A stretch of 64,000 bases of DNA from Aphelocoma coerulescens (taxonomy: Eukaryota > Chordata > Aves > Passeriformes > Corvidae). The notes under the pieces were generated by a model. That model was not told the DNA's origin, searched no databases, and worked only from the letters and a program-made list of their open reading frames with translations. Positions 22,967-33,419 of this stretch are shown here, one piece after another. Location of the stretch: NCBI RefSeq assembly GCF_041296385.1, contig NW_027184085.1:9233301-9297300 (forward strand), read 5' to 3'. A program made the position numbers and the translations under genes. The stretch's first letter is position 1, and each line of letters begins with the position of its first letter.

Positions 22967-24894
22967 GCTTCAAATTGCTTGGTTCTCATTAAGGTTCCTT
23001 TCTATACAAAGGTGTAACGAAGAGTGTGTCCCTATCCCATGTGTTCAATAGGGCTGGGAATACATGGCTACATGAGAACCTCCATTGTTTCAAAAATGCT
23101 ACAGCCAGCTTTCCCTGAAGCTTGTTAAATCCTATGAGGATAACTTATATGATATTGGGGTATATCTTCATCTTCTTGACCTCCTTGCTGCCCCTGATAT
23201 GTGGTAAGAGCAATGCTCTTTTTCATTGTATTTCCTGGGTGACTGTCAGGTACCTCTGCAGGCATGGCAGGGTCCAGCAGAGTGAACTCTGCCAGAACAG
23301 GGCATGAAGAGATGCTGCAGTCTCCTGTCCTGGCTAGGAACTGGCCAGCAAGTCCTCCAGGGTCCTATGTATAGAATATGCAAAGAGTTTTCTTCCAGTT
23401 CAGGAGTCTAATATCAATGTGAGGGCACACGCTTCAGAAAATTCCCTCCTCTTTCATCTTCCAGCATGTCTTCCCATGTCAAATAAACCACACAAAGAGA
23501 AGAGAAACAAATCAGAATTTATCCAGACAAGAAGGCTGAAGGGGACAACTCCCTCCTGCCCAGCTGAAGCTTCTGTGCCAACTGTGTGTGACAACTCACG
23601 CAGTCCCGTGCTGGGCTGTGGAATCTGCGGGCACAAGCTGTCGGCAGGGCTCTGCAGGGACAGGATCCCTCCCTCAGGAGTGGCTCTTCCCAGGGATGCT
23701 TTCAGAGTTGTTATCTTCCCTTGCTCAGGGGTGATTCCCTTTTTTCTCCTTATAAAACCCAAGCTGAAACTTGCTGAAATGCCTTTTGGGGAATGCCACT
23801 TGCTGGACCTACACTGTGTCTGCAGCTGTGCATGCTGGGGACATGTGTGGGGCTGTGTGTGTGGGGCAGGTGACCCAGGGTGCTGCTCCCAGGCTGATGC
23901 CACCATCTGCTCCAGTAAAAGTGGTGCTGAGAACAAAACTGGCAGTAGAAATGCCTGGTCCTGGGGCTCCTCTCCTGCTGGTTTTACATGGGAAGCAAGA
24001 CAGAACACAATGTTTACTTTTAGGCAAGAAATTACTGGTTTTGCTAGGAAAAAAAAAAGTTTCTTTCCTATTTTGTATGGTGTTTCTTTCCCCAAATATG
24101 CGTGGGTAAGACATATTTAGCATGGGTAACTGTCTCCTTAAAATTCTGCCGAAAGCAAAAAAGTTTGGCTCTCCACCGTATTAGCTTGTGTGGGAAGAAA
24201 ACACGATTCCTCATCCCTCCATCAGTGTCACCTAGACACCAGTGGAATCTGTGAACGAAAGCAGAGTTTATCCTGCACCCTCACTGTTTTCTTCTTCCAC
24301 TTTGGCAACTCCCACAAAGCCAAAATCTTTTTTGCCACCTAGTTAGCCGAAATCTGTGGTAAAACTCTCCTTGAAAATAGTTCATGCAGTGTCAGCTCAC
24401 CTCTGTGAGTAGCTAACCCTGCATCTCCATCCCTGCCCCAAGCTGCATCCAGGGAGTCCTGGGGTTTACATGTTCTGCTGGCCAAGACAGCTCTAAGTCC
24501 TTGAGCACAGGTATTTTATGGCACAAATTGCCCACAGAGCCTGGGCTCAGCCTTGGACTGGGGCTAGGGCGTTCTGTGCCACAGGGAACATGTTGCAGTA
24601 GTTGGTAGGATGGGGAATGCAGGGGTGCTGATGGTACCAGGAACAGATTTTAGCTCTCTGCCAAACCATGGGAAAGGGCAGGCTTAGGATCTCACTTGGT
24701 AGAGGGGGAAACTGAGTCACAGAGCAATGGAGCATTTGTTCTGGAGTTGTGCCAGAGCCGGGAAGGAGTCCAAATATCCTGAATGTCGAGCCTTTGACCC
24801 AGACACCACCCCATGCTGCCTCTTTATTAAGCATCCTCTAAGATGTCTTTAAAAAATCTCACAGAAAGGCTCCCTTGTTCTCCGGGGAGCTCTA

Positions 24895-25020
24895 TATTAG
24901 CATCTGAAACACCCGTGCTAAATTTGAGGAGGGAGGGGGAGGCGAAAACGCATGAGTAGCTACTTTGATTAGGTAATAAAGTATCAATTTATTTTTTATA
25001 AATACAGAGAAAATTCAAAC
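24895..25020. promoter_or_regulatory. Possible conserved AT-rich block
   Basis: Words such as TTGATTAGGTAATAAAGTAT and ATCAATTTATTTTTTATAAA in otherwise GC-balanced sequence suggest homeodomain sites. No repeat is recognised. The evidence is weak. Confidence 0.2.
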
Positions 25021-26734
25021 CAGCTGGAACTTGCGGTACCTCTTTGCACGCCACATTTCTAGCAAAATTTCCTGTGATTCCCTGGAATCTACCCTGCCCA
25101 TTATCATGCCTGAGGGTGCACGGACAGCTTCTTTGCTGTCTCTCTGCTGGTCAGCCAGCCACATACTAAGGCAAGGAGCAGAGGGACTTCTACAACTGTT
25201 TACACCGAATTTTTCTCCTCTTGAATGCTAAAGGGGATTTTTCACCAGGGCTGCAGAGCCCACAGTTACCTAAGGCTTTTGGGAGAGTTGGTTATTTCTC
25301 TGACAGCTCAGGGACCTGTGCTGCTGCCGGTGCTGTGAGCAAAGGATGCTTAGGGAGAAAAAGGCTGGATGCAAGGTGTGCACGCTTGGAAGCACTCATG
25401 TGTGGGTGTGCAAGCCCATGTGCACAGATCTCCTGGGTCTCTGCTTCTCTCATCATGTTTGTGTCTGAATGTCTACCTGTGCCATTCCAAACTGACCTGT
25501 ACAGAGAAACAGAAAGCCTGGGCTTGTGAGGAAGGAAAGGCTGGGGAATAGTCATGAGGCAGCAGAGAGGGTGGGAATGATCCACAGCCATTGGACAGGA
25601 AAGAAGAAACAGGTTTAAACTGCAGGAAGGGGATTTCAAGCAAGATACAAGTAAATCACAGTGACAAGAATGAAGTGTTTGCTGACTGTCTGGAGAGAAG
25701 GGGGCTTGCTATTTTGGGGAATCTTTGAGAATAACATGTCTGCCAGGAAGGACTGGAGAAAGACTAGTTTTGGGGAAGGAGATGACTGATGGCTCTCTGC
25801 GTCCTTTACAGCCCTCTCAGCTGTGACTTTATATCCCTTAAGCTACAGCAGGAACTGAGCTGTTGTAGTACTGGTGGGAAGAAAAACTTCTGAGAGCAGC
25901 CTGAATGCAATCCCCACTGTATTCTTTCCTCAGCACCCCGGGGCCTGTGCTGGATTAGGCAAAAACCTGTTCCACGGAGAGACCTTTCAAACAGCCCACA
26001 TTCCAGCCCAAAGAAATGGCATCTTCTGATAAAGCTTGTTTTGATCGTGACAGGCAGGAGTGAGTCCAGGTGAAGGAATATATAGTCTCCTGCCTTTGTG
26101 TTGATAAAAGCAAAGGTGCAATAGCACAGTGGAGAGATCCTGTTGGTAGAGAGGGTTGCCAGTGGAGTCTCTGAGCACTTAGGACTGATCCTACAGTGAG
26201 GGGGCAGATGTGGGGCCCTGGAGAAATGCTGCATTTCTCCAACCCACACCGCACAGCACATCGTGTTTGTAAGATCCTGTTTGGATCCTTCCCTTTACGC
26301 ATTTTTTTTTCTGACAGGGGAGCTATATTTCTCAACATGTTGAACTCCACAAACAAACTAAGATTCTATTTTAAACTCCAAATTGATGTATCCAACTGGC
26401 AAGGAAATTAGCATGAATTAATTAGGGTGAAGATGAAAGGCTTCAGTAAGCAGAGTTATGAGCAACAGCCTTTATTAAAGCTCCACAATACCTTCTCCAC
26501 TTAGCGAAGAATATAGCATTTAATGAATACTACATCTGAGCAAACCACTGACTGGGGCTGACAGAATGGTACCGGTGCTTAACTATCACCTCCCGTGGTT
26601 AGGAAACTCTGGGCTTTGGCTGCCAGAGGCGGGTTTGTATCCCAACAGCCTCCTCCAGCCAACCTCTCCTGCGCCTCCATCCAGCTCTGCAGCCTCCCAC
26701 GCTGCTTTAGCATCACACAAACAAGCCCCTGTTC

Positions 26735-26915
26735 AGCTCAGCTGATAAAGGAGCTAGCAAACAATCTGATATGTAATAGCGTCGGTGGCAAACAATTAAT
26801 CACAACAACAAAAGCGTTTAAGGGGGACAAAAGGGAGGTAATCAGCGAGCCGAAACTCCAGAGGTTAACCGCTGCGAGCTGTTAGTGAGGCAACAAGGGG
26901 AATTCGCGAGGGTCT
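26735..26915. promoter_or_regulatory. Candidate conserved regulatory element with CpGs
   Basis: The block combines homeodomain and SOX-like words (GCTGATAAAGG, AACAATCTGATATG, GGCAAACAATTAATCACAAC at 26787-26806, GGTAATCAGC) with a local cluster of CpGs (about 26781, 26784, 26814, 26846, 26850, 26870, 26875, 26904 and 26906). CpGs are depleted elsewhere, so their retention suggests an unmethylated or constrained element. No open frame or repeat explains it. Confidence 0.38.
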
Positions 26916-28160
26916 GTGCCTCTCCTCTCCATCTTCTACATCGGACTCTCTGTTTCCCAGAGTTTCGGCTCTGAGTGGCAACCTGTGTCACTCCAGCGCT
27001 CCGACTCACGGCTGCTTTTCAGCACCCCGGAAGGGCACAGGGACACATCAGCTGAGTTAACGAAGTTTGGGACAGTTAATTGGAGAAGACCTCAATGCCC
27101 TGTAACTCTGCCCTCAGCTCATGGTGTGATTGCAGATGATGGACAAAGTGTGTGTTACACTCAGGTCCTCCAGGACAGCAGCTGATTTTAATGAGAATCG
27201 TATACTTTTACCCCTCTGGATTTAAAGGAATCACTGGGCTACGCAGCAATGCCCTCCTTTGCCTCCTCTTCCTCCTCCTTCTCTTTAATTGCTTCTTTCT
27301 ACCCCCCACTGCTCCTTCAGACCAATCAACTCCCTTCGGTCCTCTGATACACGTTATATATTTCTCGTTATTTGGGTTTATGCTGTTAACTATTTGCTGT
27401 TTGAATTCCCTCTTGGCCCTCAAGTTTCCACCATAAATGTGATAAGTTACAACATCTGTTCTGCCAGGACTGGACTTTCACTCTCAAAAGATTGTTATTT
27501 TACTTTAAAAAGCCCCAAAGCGCAGCAACTCACAGTTCTCGGTGCTTCATGAGAGCACTGCAACCCCCTGCATGACACCTCTGCGGCCATGGGAATGCCA
27601 GGAAATGACACCCTTTGGGTGAAATTTTCTGCACTTTGGTGTGAGGAGTGCGCTTTGAAACTTTGTATCAACTGAGCAGTTAATTTGGGTGAGAAAAAGA
27701 CTGCTTCAGTCAGAAATAAGCCCTTCTACAAGCGCTTAAATTGCACTTTTTTACATTTTCACATGAAAACTGTATTTTTTTAATTTGCGGAGGTCACATT
27801 AAGAAATATTGGGAAGCTCTGAAGGGAAAACAAGAGGCTTTCTTTGAGCCAGAGTAATGCTTTTCACCTTTCAAATTCACCCAAAGTTTTACTTCTGGTG
27901 CAAAAATATTTTTCAACTCTCTTATTTAAGCCAGCTTAAAAAAACCGAGAAAAATGTTGTTTGTCCAAGTCCAGTTCTGAGCCTAGCTTCTCTCAAGTAA
28001 TTATTTATTTGCTGCAAGGATTTTGAGTGTTAACCACAGTGTGGCCTTGCTGTGAGAGGTGCAAGAGGGCTTCTGTATGCTGGGAATCACCTCAAGGAAC
28101 GAGGCAGGATGGAGTGAAAAACATTGCCTTGAAGGGCTCTCAAATGCTGTAGGAAAGATG

Positions 28161-28256
28161 AGGAGAGCAAACAAACATCTTCCTTGAGTTCACAAAGCTG
28201 GGTGGCAGAGGAGAGCAAACAAATATCCTCCTTCAGTTCTCAGAGCTGACTGGCAG
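28161..28256. repeat. Tandem duplication of a 48-bp unit, about 85% identical
   Basis: The unit at 28161-28208 is repeated at 28209-28256. Both begin AGGAGAGCAAACAAA and end TGGCAG, with about seven mismatches in 48. It is an old local duplication with no relation to known repeats. Confidence 0.85.
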
Positions 28257-29036
28257 GAAAGAGCCTGCCTGCCTGCCACCAGCACAGAGGCCACCTGGCT
28301 GACTTGAGGCTGGAAAAGAGCCTTTCCATCATTCCACAGGCTCCTGGTGGAGGAACAACCCTGGAGATTATGTCCGGGATGATGGAGAGCTAGTCCCAGT
28401 GGGTGCCAGTGTCCTGGTGGGGTGGACACATGAGGCGTGTGCTCCCTGCTTGGTACAGGCGCTGCTCCTGAGCATGCAGAGCTGTGTGGCTACTGTTGTC
28501 CACCACGTCTCCAGTGCCAGCACTCAGAGCTCATCTCCAGGGACATTCACTGGAGTGAAAGGCATTTGCATTGAAGTCATGGAGCCTGGCATTTTCCCTT
28601 TCTGCCTTGAAAAGGATGGGCAAGTTTTGTACCAGCTGCCTCTTTTAGTAGAGCTCAGTTTGAGCTGGGAGGATTATCTGGGGCAGCTGGAGAGTGGCCT
28701 GGGCTCAGTATCTTGGCTTCCCACCACAGAGGTCATCCCAAAGAGCAGGGAAGCGATTGTGCGAGAACCTGGGGGAAGTTCAGTGGTTTTAAGAGGTTTT
28801 CCGTTCCAGGATGGAACAAAAGCCAGGGAGATTTAACCGTCTTCTTGAAGGAAAACAGCAGGGGAAAAAGATGTGGGGATGGCTCAAACAGTTCTGCTTC
28901 AGTTTCCTTTTTTTTTTTCCATTTTTCATTTGGTTTTACAACGTATTTCCCTTTTTGAAACAGGGGAAGAAGTCATCTTGAAACACTGCACTCAAGAAAG
29001 ACCCAAATGAAACACTTCAACCTTATCAAAGTACTC

Positions 29037-29089
29037 ATCCTCTTTTTTCCCCCCCTTTCTTTTTTCTCTCTTTTTTTTTTTTTTTTCAC
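29037..29089 (+). repeat. C/T-rich low-complexity run
   Basis: About 50 bases are C and T only, ending in a T-run of 16. The minus frame through it is artificially lysine-rich, an artefact of the run. Confidence 0.85.
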
Positions 29090-29356
29090 CTTAAAATGAG
29101 TTTTGTCCCAAAGGCAATACTTCCAAGTGAAATGTTTTGCTTTGGATAAATTGATCTTTCCCACTGGAATATTGTTTCAGCAGAAGGAGGTGGCACAGTC
29201 TGGGAGGAGGTCTGGCGTGCTGTCAGTGCCCGCACTGCTGGAACAGGGCTTAGATACCCGCACAGCTCCTTCCTGCTGGATGGCAATCACCTGAGACAGT
29301 TCCGTGAGACACAAAAATTCCTCTAAATAAGTCTGTCCCAGCACCTCAGCATCCTC

Positions 29357-29392
29357 GAGGGTGTGTTTCAAACCGAGGGTGTGTTTCAAACC
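29357..29392. repeat. Exact 18-bp tandem duplication
   Basis: GAGGGTGTGTTTCAAACC occurs at 29357-29374 and again at 29375-29392 with no difference. This is a head-to-tail duplication without intervening bases. Confidence 0.95.
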
Positions 29393-29554
29393 AGCAGCAA
29401 TGCAACACGATTCTATGATTTTTTTTTCCTGAGTACCATCTCCAAGCTTGCAACAAAGCACCACTCTAAGATTAAGCATTTTTTGATGAATTATCCCCCT
29501 GTGAAATAATCCTGGTGTTCTTTGTACCACATTTTTTAAATAATGCTTTTACCA

Positions 29555-29880
29555 CCCACAATGTCCTGTGGTGAGAAGTTACACAGGTTAACCTCCACAT
29601 ATGAGAGAAAAATCCCTTTGCTTCTTTTGAACCTGCTTTCTTCTAGTTTGAGGTACTGCTGTCTCAGAAAAGCATCTATCCCCAGTCATCTTTTCTGTGC
29701 TATTTTAGACTGGCTGAACTCCTAATCTACCCATCCTTAATCATCACCCAGGCCTTACACAGACTAAAGAGTCCTAATCTGCTTGTTCATGCAGCCCTGC
29801 TTCCTTTTGTCTGGGGCTAGCTGCTTCTTGTCCCCAGTTACTCTTTGACTTGAAGGAGTCCCAATTAATCCTAGTCCCCA
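29555..29880 (-). mobile_element. Ancient CR1/L3-like LINE, 3' part, inverted
   Basis: CACAATGTCCTGTGGTGAGA (29557-29576), then ACAGGTTAACC and CTTTTGAACCTGCTTTCTTC (29624-29643), then the CATCTTTTCTGTGCTATTTT block match the reverse complement of the 3' third of old amniote CR1 elements. In those, the matching blocks read AATGTCCTGTGGCAGTGAGT and TTGAACCTGCT. The divergence is high. The higher-coordinate end runs into the GAAA-rich microsatellite. No coding capacity remains. Confidence 0.75.
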
Positions 29881-29888
29881 TATATTTA

Positions 29889-30009
29889 ATAAAAAAGAAA
29901 GAAAAGAAAAAAAAAGAAAAAGAAAGAAAAGAAAAGAAAAGAAAAAGAAAGAAAAGGAAAAAAAAGAAAAACAAAGGGGAAAAAAAAGAGAAAAAAAGAA
30001 AAAAGAAAG
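29889..30009 (+). repeat. (GAAA)n / A-rich purine microsatellite
   Basis: About 120 bases consist almost wholly of AAAG, AAAAG and AAAAAG units. It directly abuts the ancient CR1. The lysine-rich plus frame and phenylalanine-rich minus frame through it are artefacts of composition. Confidence 0.95.
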
Positions 30010-30947
30010 CTGTAAGCTGCTCTATATTTCTGTACTTCTGATCCTGCTAGTAGTTTTCACATCCTTCCTTATTTAGGGGAATGCAATTCTCCTGGAATCT
30101 CTTACACAATGCTGAAATTGTCTCCATTCTGAGTGGCAGTAGGGACATTTTTTCTCACTGAATTAAACTTTTCCTCTTTTATGTCTAAAAATATACCTTG
30201 TGCTGATGGGGGTAGTTCTGATACTTTTGTCAATTTTGTCAAATGCCTTCAGTCTGAAAAGACAGTGAAAAATATTTCTGAAGAGTGTTGGAACATCTCA
30301 GTTTTCCATTTTCCATGTGAAACTTCTACGTTTTTCTTCAAAATGGTATTTTGCTGGAGTTTAGAAGGGGGAGCAAATGATTCCCCATTTTCTTAGGAAA
30401 AATATGCATCTCCTTGCTGCAGAGAAATACCACTGTGAGAGACCTGGTATTCTACAGCGCTGGAGGGCAATTGTCAGACGGGAGGAAAGGATCTGTGGTC
30501 TGGGAATGAAGAAATAGCCAATGTGATATAATTTGGCAGATGGTTTCAAACTGGCCAAACTGTCTGCACTGAAATTCTGTCTCTTCAAAGTGGAAAAGCC
30601 CTCAGCCACTGATCTGAGCCTGACAGGCTAAAACCACCCAGATCCTGCACGATGCTGGTGACATCCCATACACTGCAGTTTACTGACAGGATCCCTGTTG
30701 GAAATTAGGACTCTTAGGAGTGATCGGGATGTGATCAGAGGTTCTTTGATGAGTGCTCAACAAGCTGGCAGCTCTCCCGAAAAAATCAGACAGTGGGGTG
30801 GCGGCTGTCCTGTTGAGGGCTGGTCCTTCTTTGGAGGATGCAATCCTCGGGCTCCGGCTTGCTGCCGACTGCGGCGCAGGCAGCACAGTGAGGAAGTGAG
30901 GAGAGTGGGAAGAGGGGAGTGATTCTTGTTCCCAGCACTCCTGAGCC

Positions 30948-31030
30948 ACTGCTTAAAATCATTTAACGCCGAATAAATTATGGTGTAATTTAGTTGCACA
31001 GCATTTCATGCTCAATTAGTGCCACTTTAG
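30948..31030. promoter_or_regulatory. Possible conserved AT-rich block
   Basis: CTTAAAATCATTTAACGCCG, AATAAATTATGG and GCTCAATTAGTGCC are homeodomain-like words in a repeat-free block next to CpG-containing sequence and an X-box-like site. The evidence is texture only. Confidence 0.3.
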
Positions 31031-31122
31031 AGGGAGGCAGTTCTCTATGGAGGATGAAGCTCGGGAATTCTACTTTGCACTGGGGTGGGGTGGGGGGAAA
31101 TGTATCTTTTAAAGATAAACGG

Positions 31123-31136
31123 GTAACCATGGCAAC
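31123..31136. promoter_or_regulatory. RFX X-box-like site
   Basis: GTAACCATGGCAAC fits the X-box consensus GTNRCC(N0-3)RGYAAC bound by RFX factors, with two near-symmetric half sites around AT. RFX sites occur at ciliary and MHC class II genes and in enhancers. No promoter or first exon is recognised nearby, so a role is unproven. Confidence 0.55.
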
Positions 31137-31889
31137 AACACAACTCCGGGAGAAGCCGGGATGAGAGGAGCGCCTGGAAAGGAGGGAAAGGTAGATAAGG
31201 GACAGGCTGGCAATAAGTCTTACTTAGGAAACAGATGTATCTGCTGGAGAAGTGCTGCTGGCTGCTGCGTCCAGAGCTTCTGTAGGAGCCCAGCAGTTTG
31301 GTAAGGGTGGTCTGCCCGGGAGACGTGGTCACCCCTGGCCAAAGCGGGCCCAAGAGGCTGGGTCAGGGAGCAAGGGAAGGTGAAAGAAAGTCAGGAAGTC
31401 CCTACAGCCGACATCCCACAGGATAAAACTCTTGGGGAAACCCAAGTGGACTAGCAGTCATGCCAGGGCTTGGAGAGCATTGCTGGAGGGGGGGTCCCAG
31501 CCATGGAGGTAAAGCAGCTGGCTGTGACTTCCAATCCATTGCAGTGCAGGGGCACTGGTGTGGACATCAGTCTAGGATGTCCAGGACCCTTGGGGAGCCC
31601 GTCTCCTCCTGCCCATCTCCTCACCACTGGCACCTGAGCAGGTGAGATGAGAGTCATCCAAGGATCCACACATGGGAGAAGGATGCAGGAGCTTGGGGCT
31701 GGATACCACGAGGAGGATTCACATCCCTCCTCCCAGCCTGTGAAACCAGACATCCTGAGGTCTCAGGACTACAGAGGGCACCCAGCAGCACCCTCTGAAT
31801 GATATCAACACAGTGGGGGAGTAACGGCAGTGCTGGGACTGTCCCAGCTTGGCACAGGTCTGAGACAATGACTCCTCAACAGGACACTT

Positions 31890-32170
31890 CCCTTCAAGCT
31901 CCGAGGGTCGATGAGTATGTCTTGAGCAACCATGTCCTCATCCTGTGCCTAAGGATGCAATTCCCCAAGCTAATACATCTATGTGACAGAAAGCATTTCC
32001 TGATGCTCAGATGCAATCTTTCTCGCCTGATTTAATTCCCTTCCTCCCATTGAAACCACCAGGGGACCCCTAATACCCTCCCTCCTCCTCCCAGGTTTTT
32101 GCAAGCAAGGAAGTCCCCCTTTTACTCCTGCTCTGGGCCTTTCCCCACAGACTTTTCATCACTTCTGCTT
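31890..32170 (-). mobile_element. Weak CR1-like stretch
   Basis: AGAAAGCATTTCCTGATGCT (31988-32007) followed by ATTTAATTCCCTTCCTCCCATT resembles the reverse complement of the CR1 segment that reads AGGAAGAATTTCTT after a line on leading-strand identity. Divergence is too high for a firm call, and neither end is defined. Confidence 0.28.
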
Positions 32171-32214
32171 GTTTCTGAAGTGCCTTCGCCTTTCCGGCAA
32201 CTTTATGGTGTCCA

Positions 32215-32256
32215 GGAAGTCACACAAGCACTGTTCCCAGTGCTTGTGTGACTTCC
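32215..32256. repeat. Perfect 19-bp hairpin with 4-nt loop
   Basis: GGAAGTCACACAAGCACTG at 32215-32233 is the exact reverse complement of 32238-32256, separated only by TTCC. The next base pair outside is a mismatch. The compact form would extrude easily. It is too short for a canonical pre-miRNA stem (about 33 bp in vertebrates). A local template-switch event during replication produces exactly this kind of inverted copy. Confidence 0.93.
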
Positions 32257-33419
32257 CAGGAGAGAGGTCTGATCCAGATGGGTCCTGTCTCCAGATGTCT
32301 CCTTGCACAAGACCTGTGTGTGAGCAGCAGCACGTTCAGCCGGCTCCCTTGCAGAGTGCAAGGGGAGAGTTAAGCCTACCCTCACACCTGGCCTTACCTT
32401 TGCTGGTAACTTAAACAATAGCAGCAAAACCAACCTTCAGCCTCTCTCCTCCACCTTGGCTTCCTCCCCAGGTCCCAGTCCCCAGAGCCCACTGCTTCTC
32501 CCTCTGGCAGTGTCTGAGCTCCTCCTGCAGCATTAATTCAAGGTGCATTTAGCATTAGGTAGAGCCAGCAAAAACCCCTCAGGAGGTGAATTCGGGGTAC
32601 CTGATACCAGATTGTCTCAACTTAGGAAGAGGTTGTGCTGTTGAAAAGGATGCGAGCTTCACAAGTGGGGGAAAAAAATTTACTAGCACAGGGAAGAACA
32701 AAGCTTTCCTTAAAGAGAGCACAGCATAAGTTTCCTTCTTTAATAGGCTCCTGCAGTTCTAGGAATAAAACAGGAACTGTCCTATTGAGATCTTAACCAC
32801 AGGTGTGGAAAACGCATGGGCAGCCACGGGCTGTGCTTTGAAATGACACACAGCCATGTGGGATAAATGAAGGCATTGGTATAGCAAACATGACAAAAAC
32901 AAGTGCTCCACAATATCTAGAGTGGACAAAAGATGATGAATGTAGATCTGTAATTAAGGATGTAAAGAAGATATGCCAGCAGTTGTGGAATGGAAAGGAA
33001 TGAGACACAGCATAAGGTATTTAAACATCCTCTTCCAGCCAAGTAATTCTGGAAGAAAACCACAGGTCATCTGTCATGACCCCCTTTGCAGCACAGCCCT
33101 CTTGTGTGAAGCAGGGAGTTGCATCTGGTTTCCGCTGAAAGGCGTCCAGTATTTGACTGGAGCATCTTACAGAAAATCATCCCTTGCTTTAAGATGTGAA
33201 GAAATTACCACGTCCCAAAAGTTACCACATCCCTGGGATTTTGACTGAATGTCTGGTCACATTTTCTGCTGCAAATCTGGGCCTTACATCTTACTGGAAT
33301 TTGTCTGACCTTAATTTCCAGCTGTTGGCTCTTTTGTTCCTTTCCCCATGTGATTGAAGAGCCTTTCACACCTTGTATTTTCTTCCCGGGGAAGGTACTT
33401 ACGCACTGCAATCAGTTAA

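Larger units (their letters stand above)
18576..29554. other. Long unique stretch, candidate regulatory blocks, no recognised gene
   Basis: About 11 kb without a recognised exon or transposon. It holds candidate conserved blocks (22255-22530, 24895-25020, 26735-26915), several small direct duplications (22936-22966, 28161-28256, 29357-29392) and pyrimidine-rich runs (28909-28922, 29037-29089). A region open on both strands at 23419-24120 was judged not to be a gene. Confidence 0.55.
30010..33419. other. Unique non-coding stretch with no recognised gene
   Basis: About 3.4 kb without a recognised exon. It contains an AT-rich candidate conserved block (30948-31030), an X-box-like site (31123-31136), a weakly CR1-like stretch (31890-32170) and a perfect 19-bp hairpin (32215-32256). 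A G-rich run lies at 31082-31097. Confidence 0.55.

Noticed and set aside
23419..24120. 233-codon plus-strand open frame and 213-codon minus frame as protein genes
   Set aside because: They overlap each other, show no recognisable domain or biased composition other than Cys and Ser scattered by chance, and have no exon context. Single-exon genes of this kind are rare in birds.
29774..30041. Phenylalanine-rich and lysine-rich open frames
   Set aside because: They translate the GAAA-rich microsatellite.
31082..31097. G-quadruplex
   Set aside because: There are only three G-runs separated by single T bases. A standard three-tetrad quadruplex needs four runs.
32215..32256. microRNA precursor
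   Set aside because: The stem is only 19 bp with a 4-nt loop, and pairing does not extend outward as a vertebrate pre-miRNA needs.
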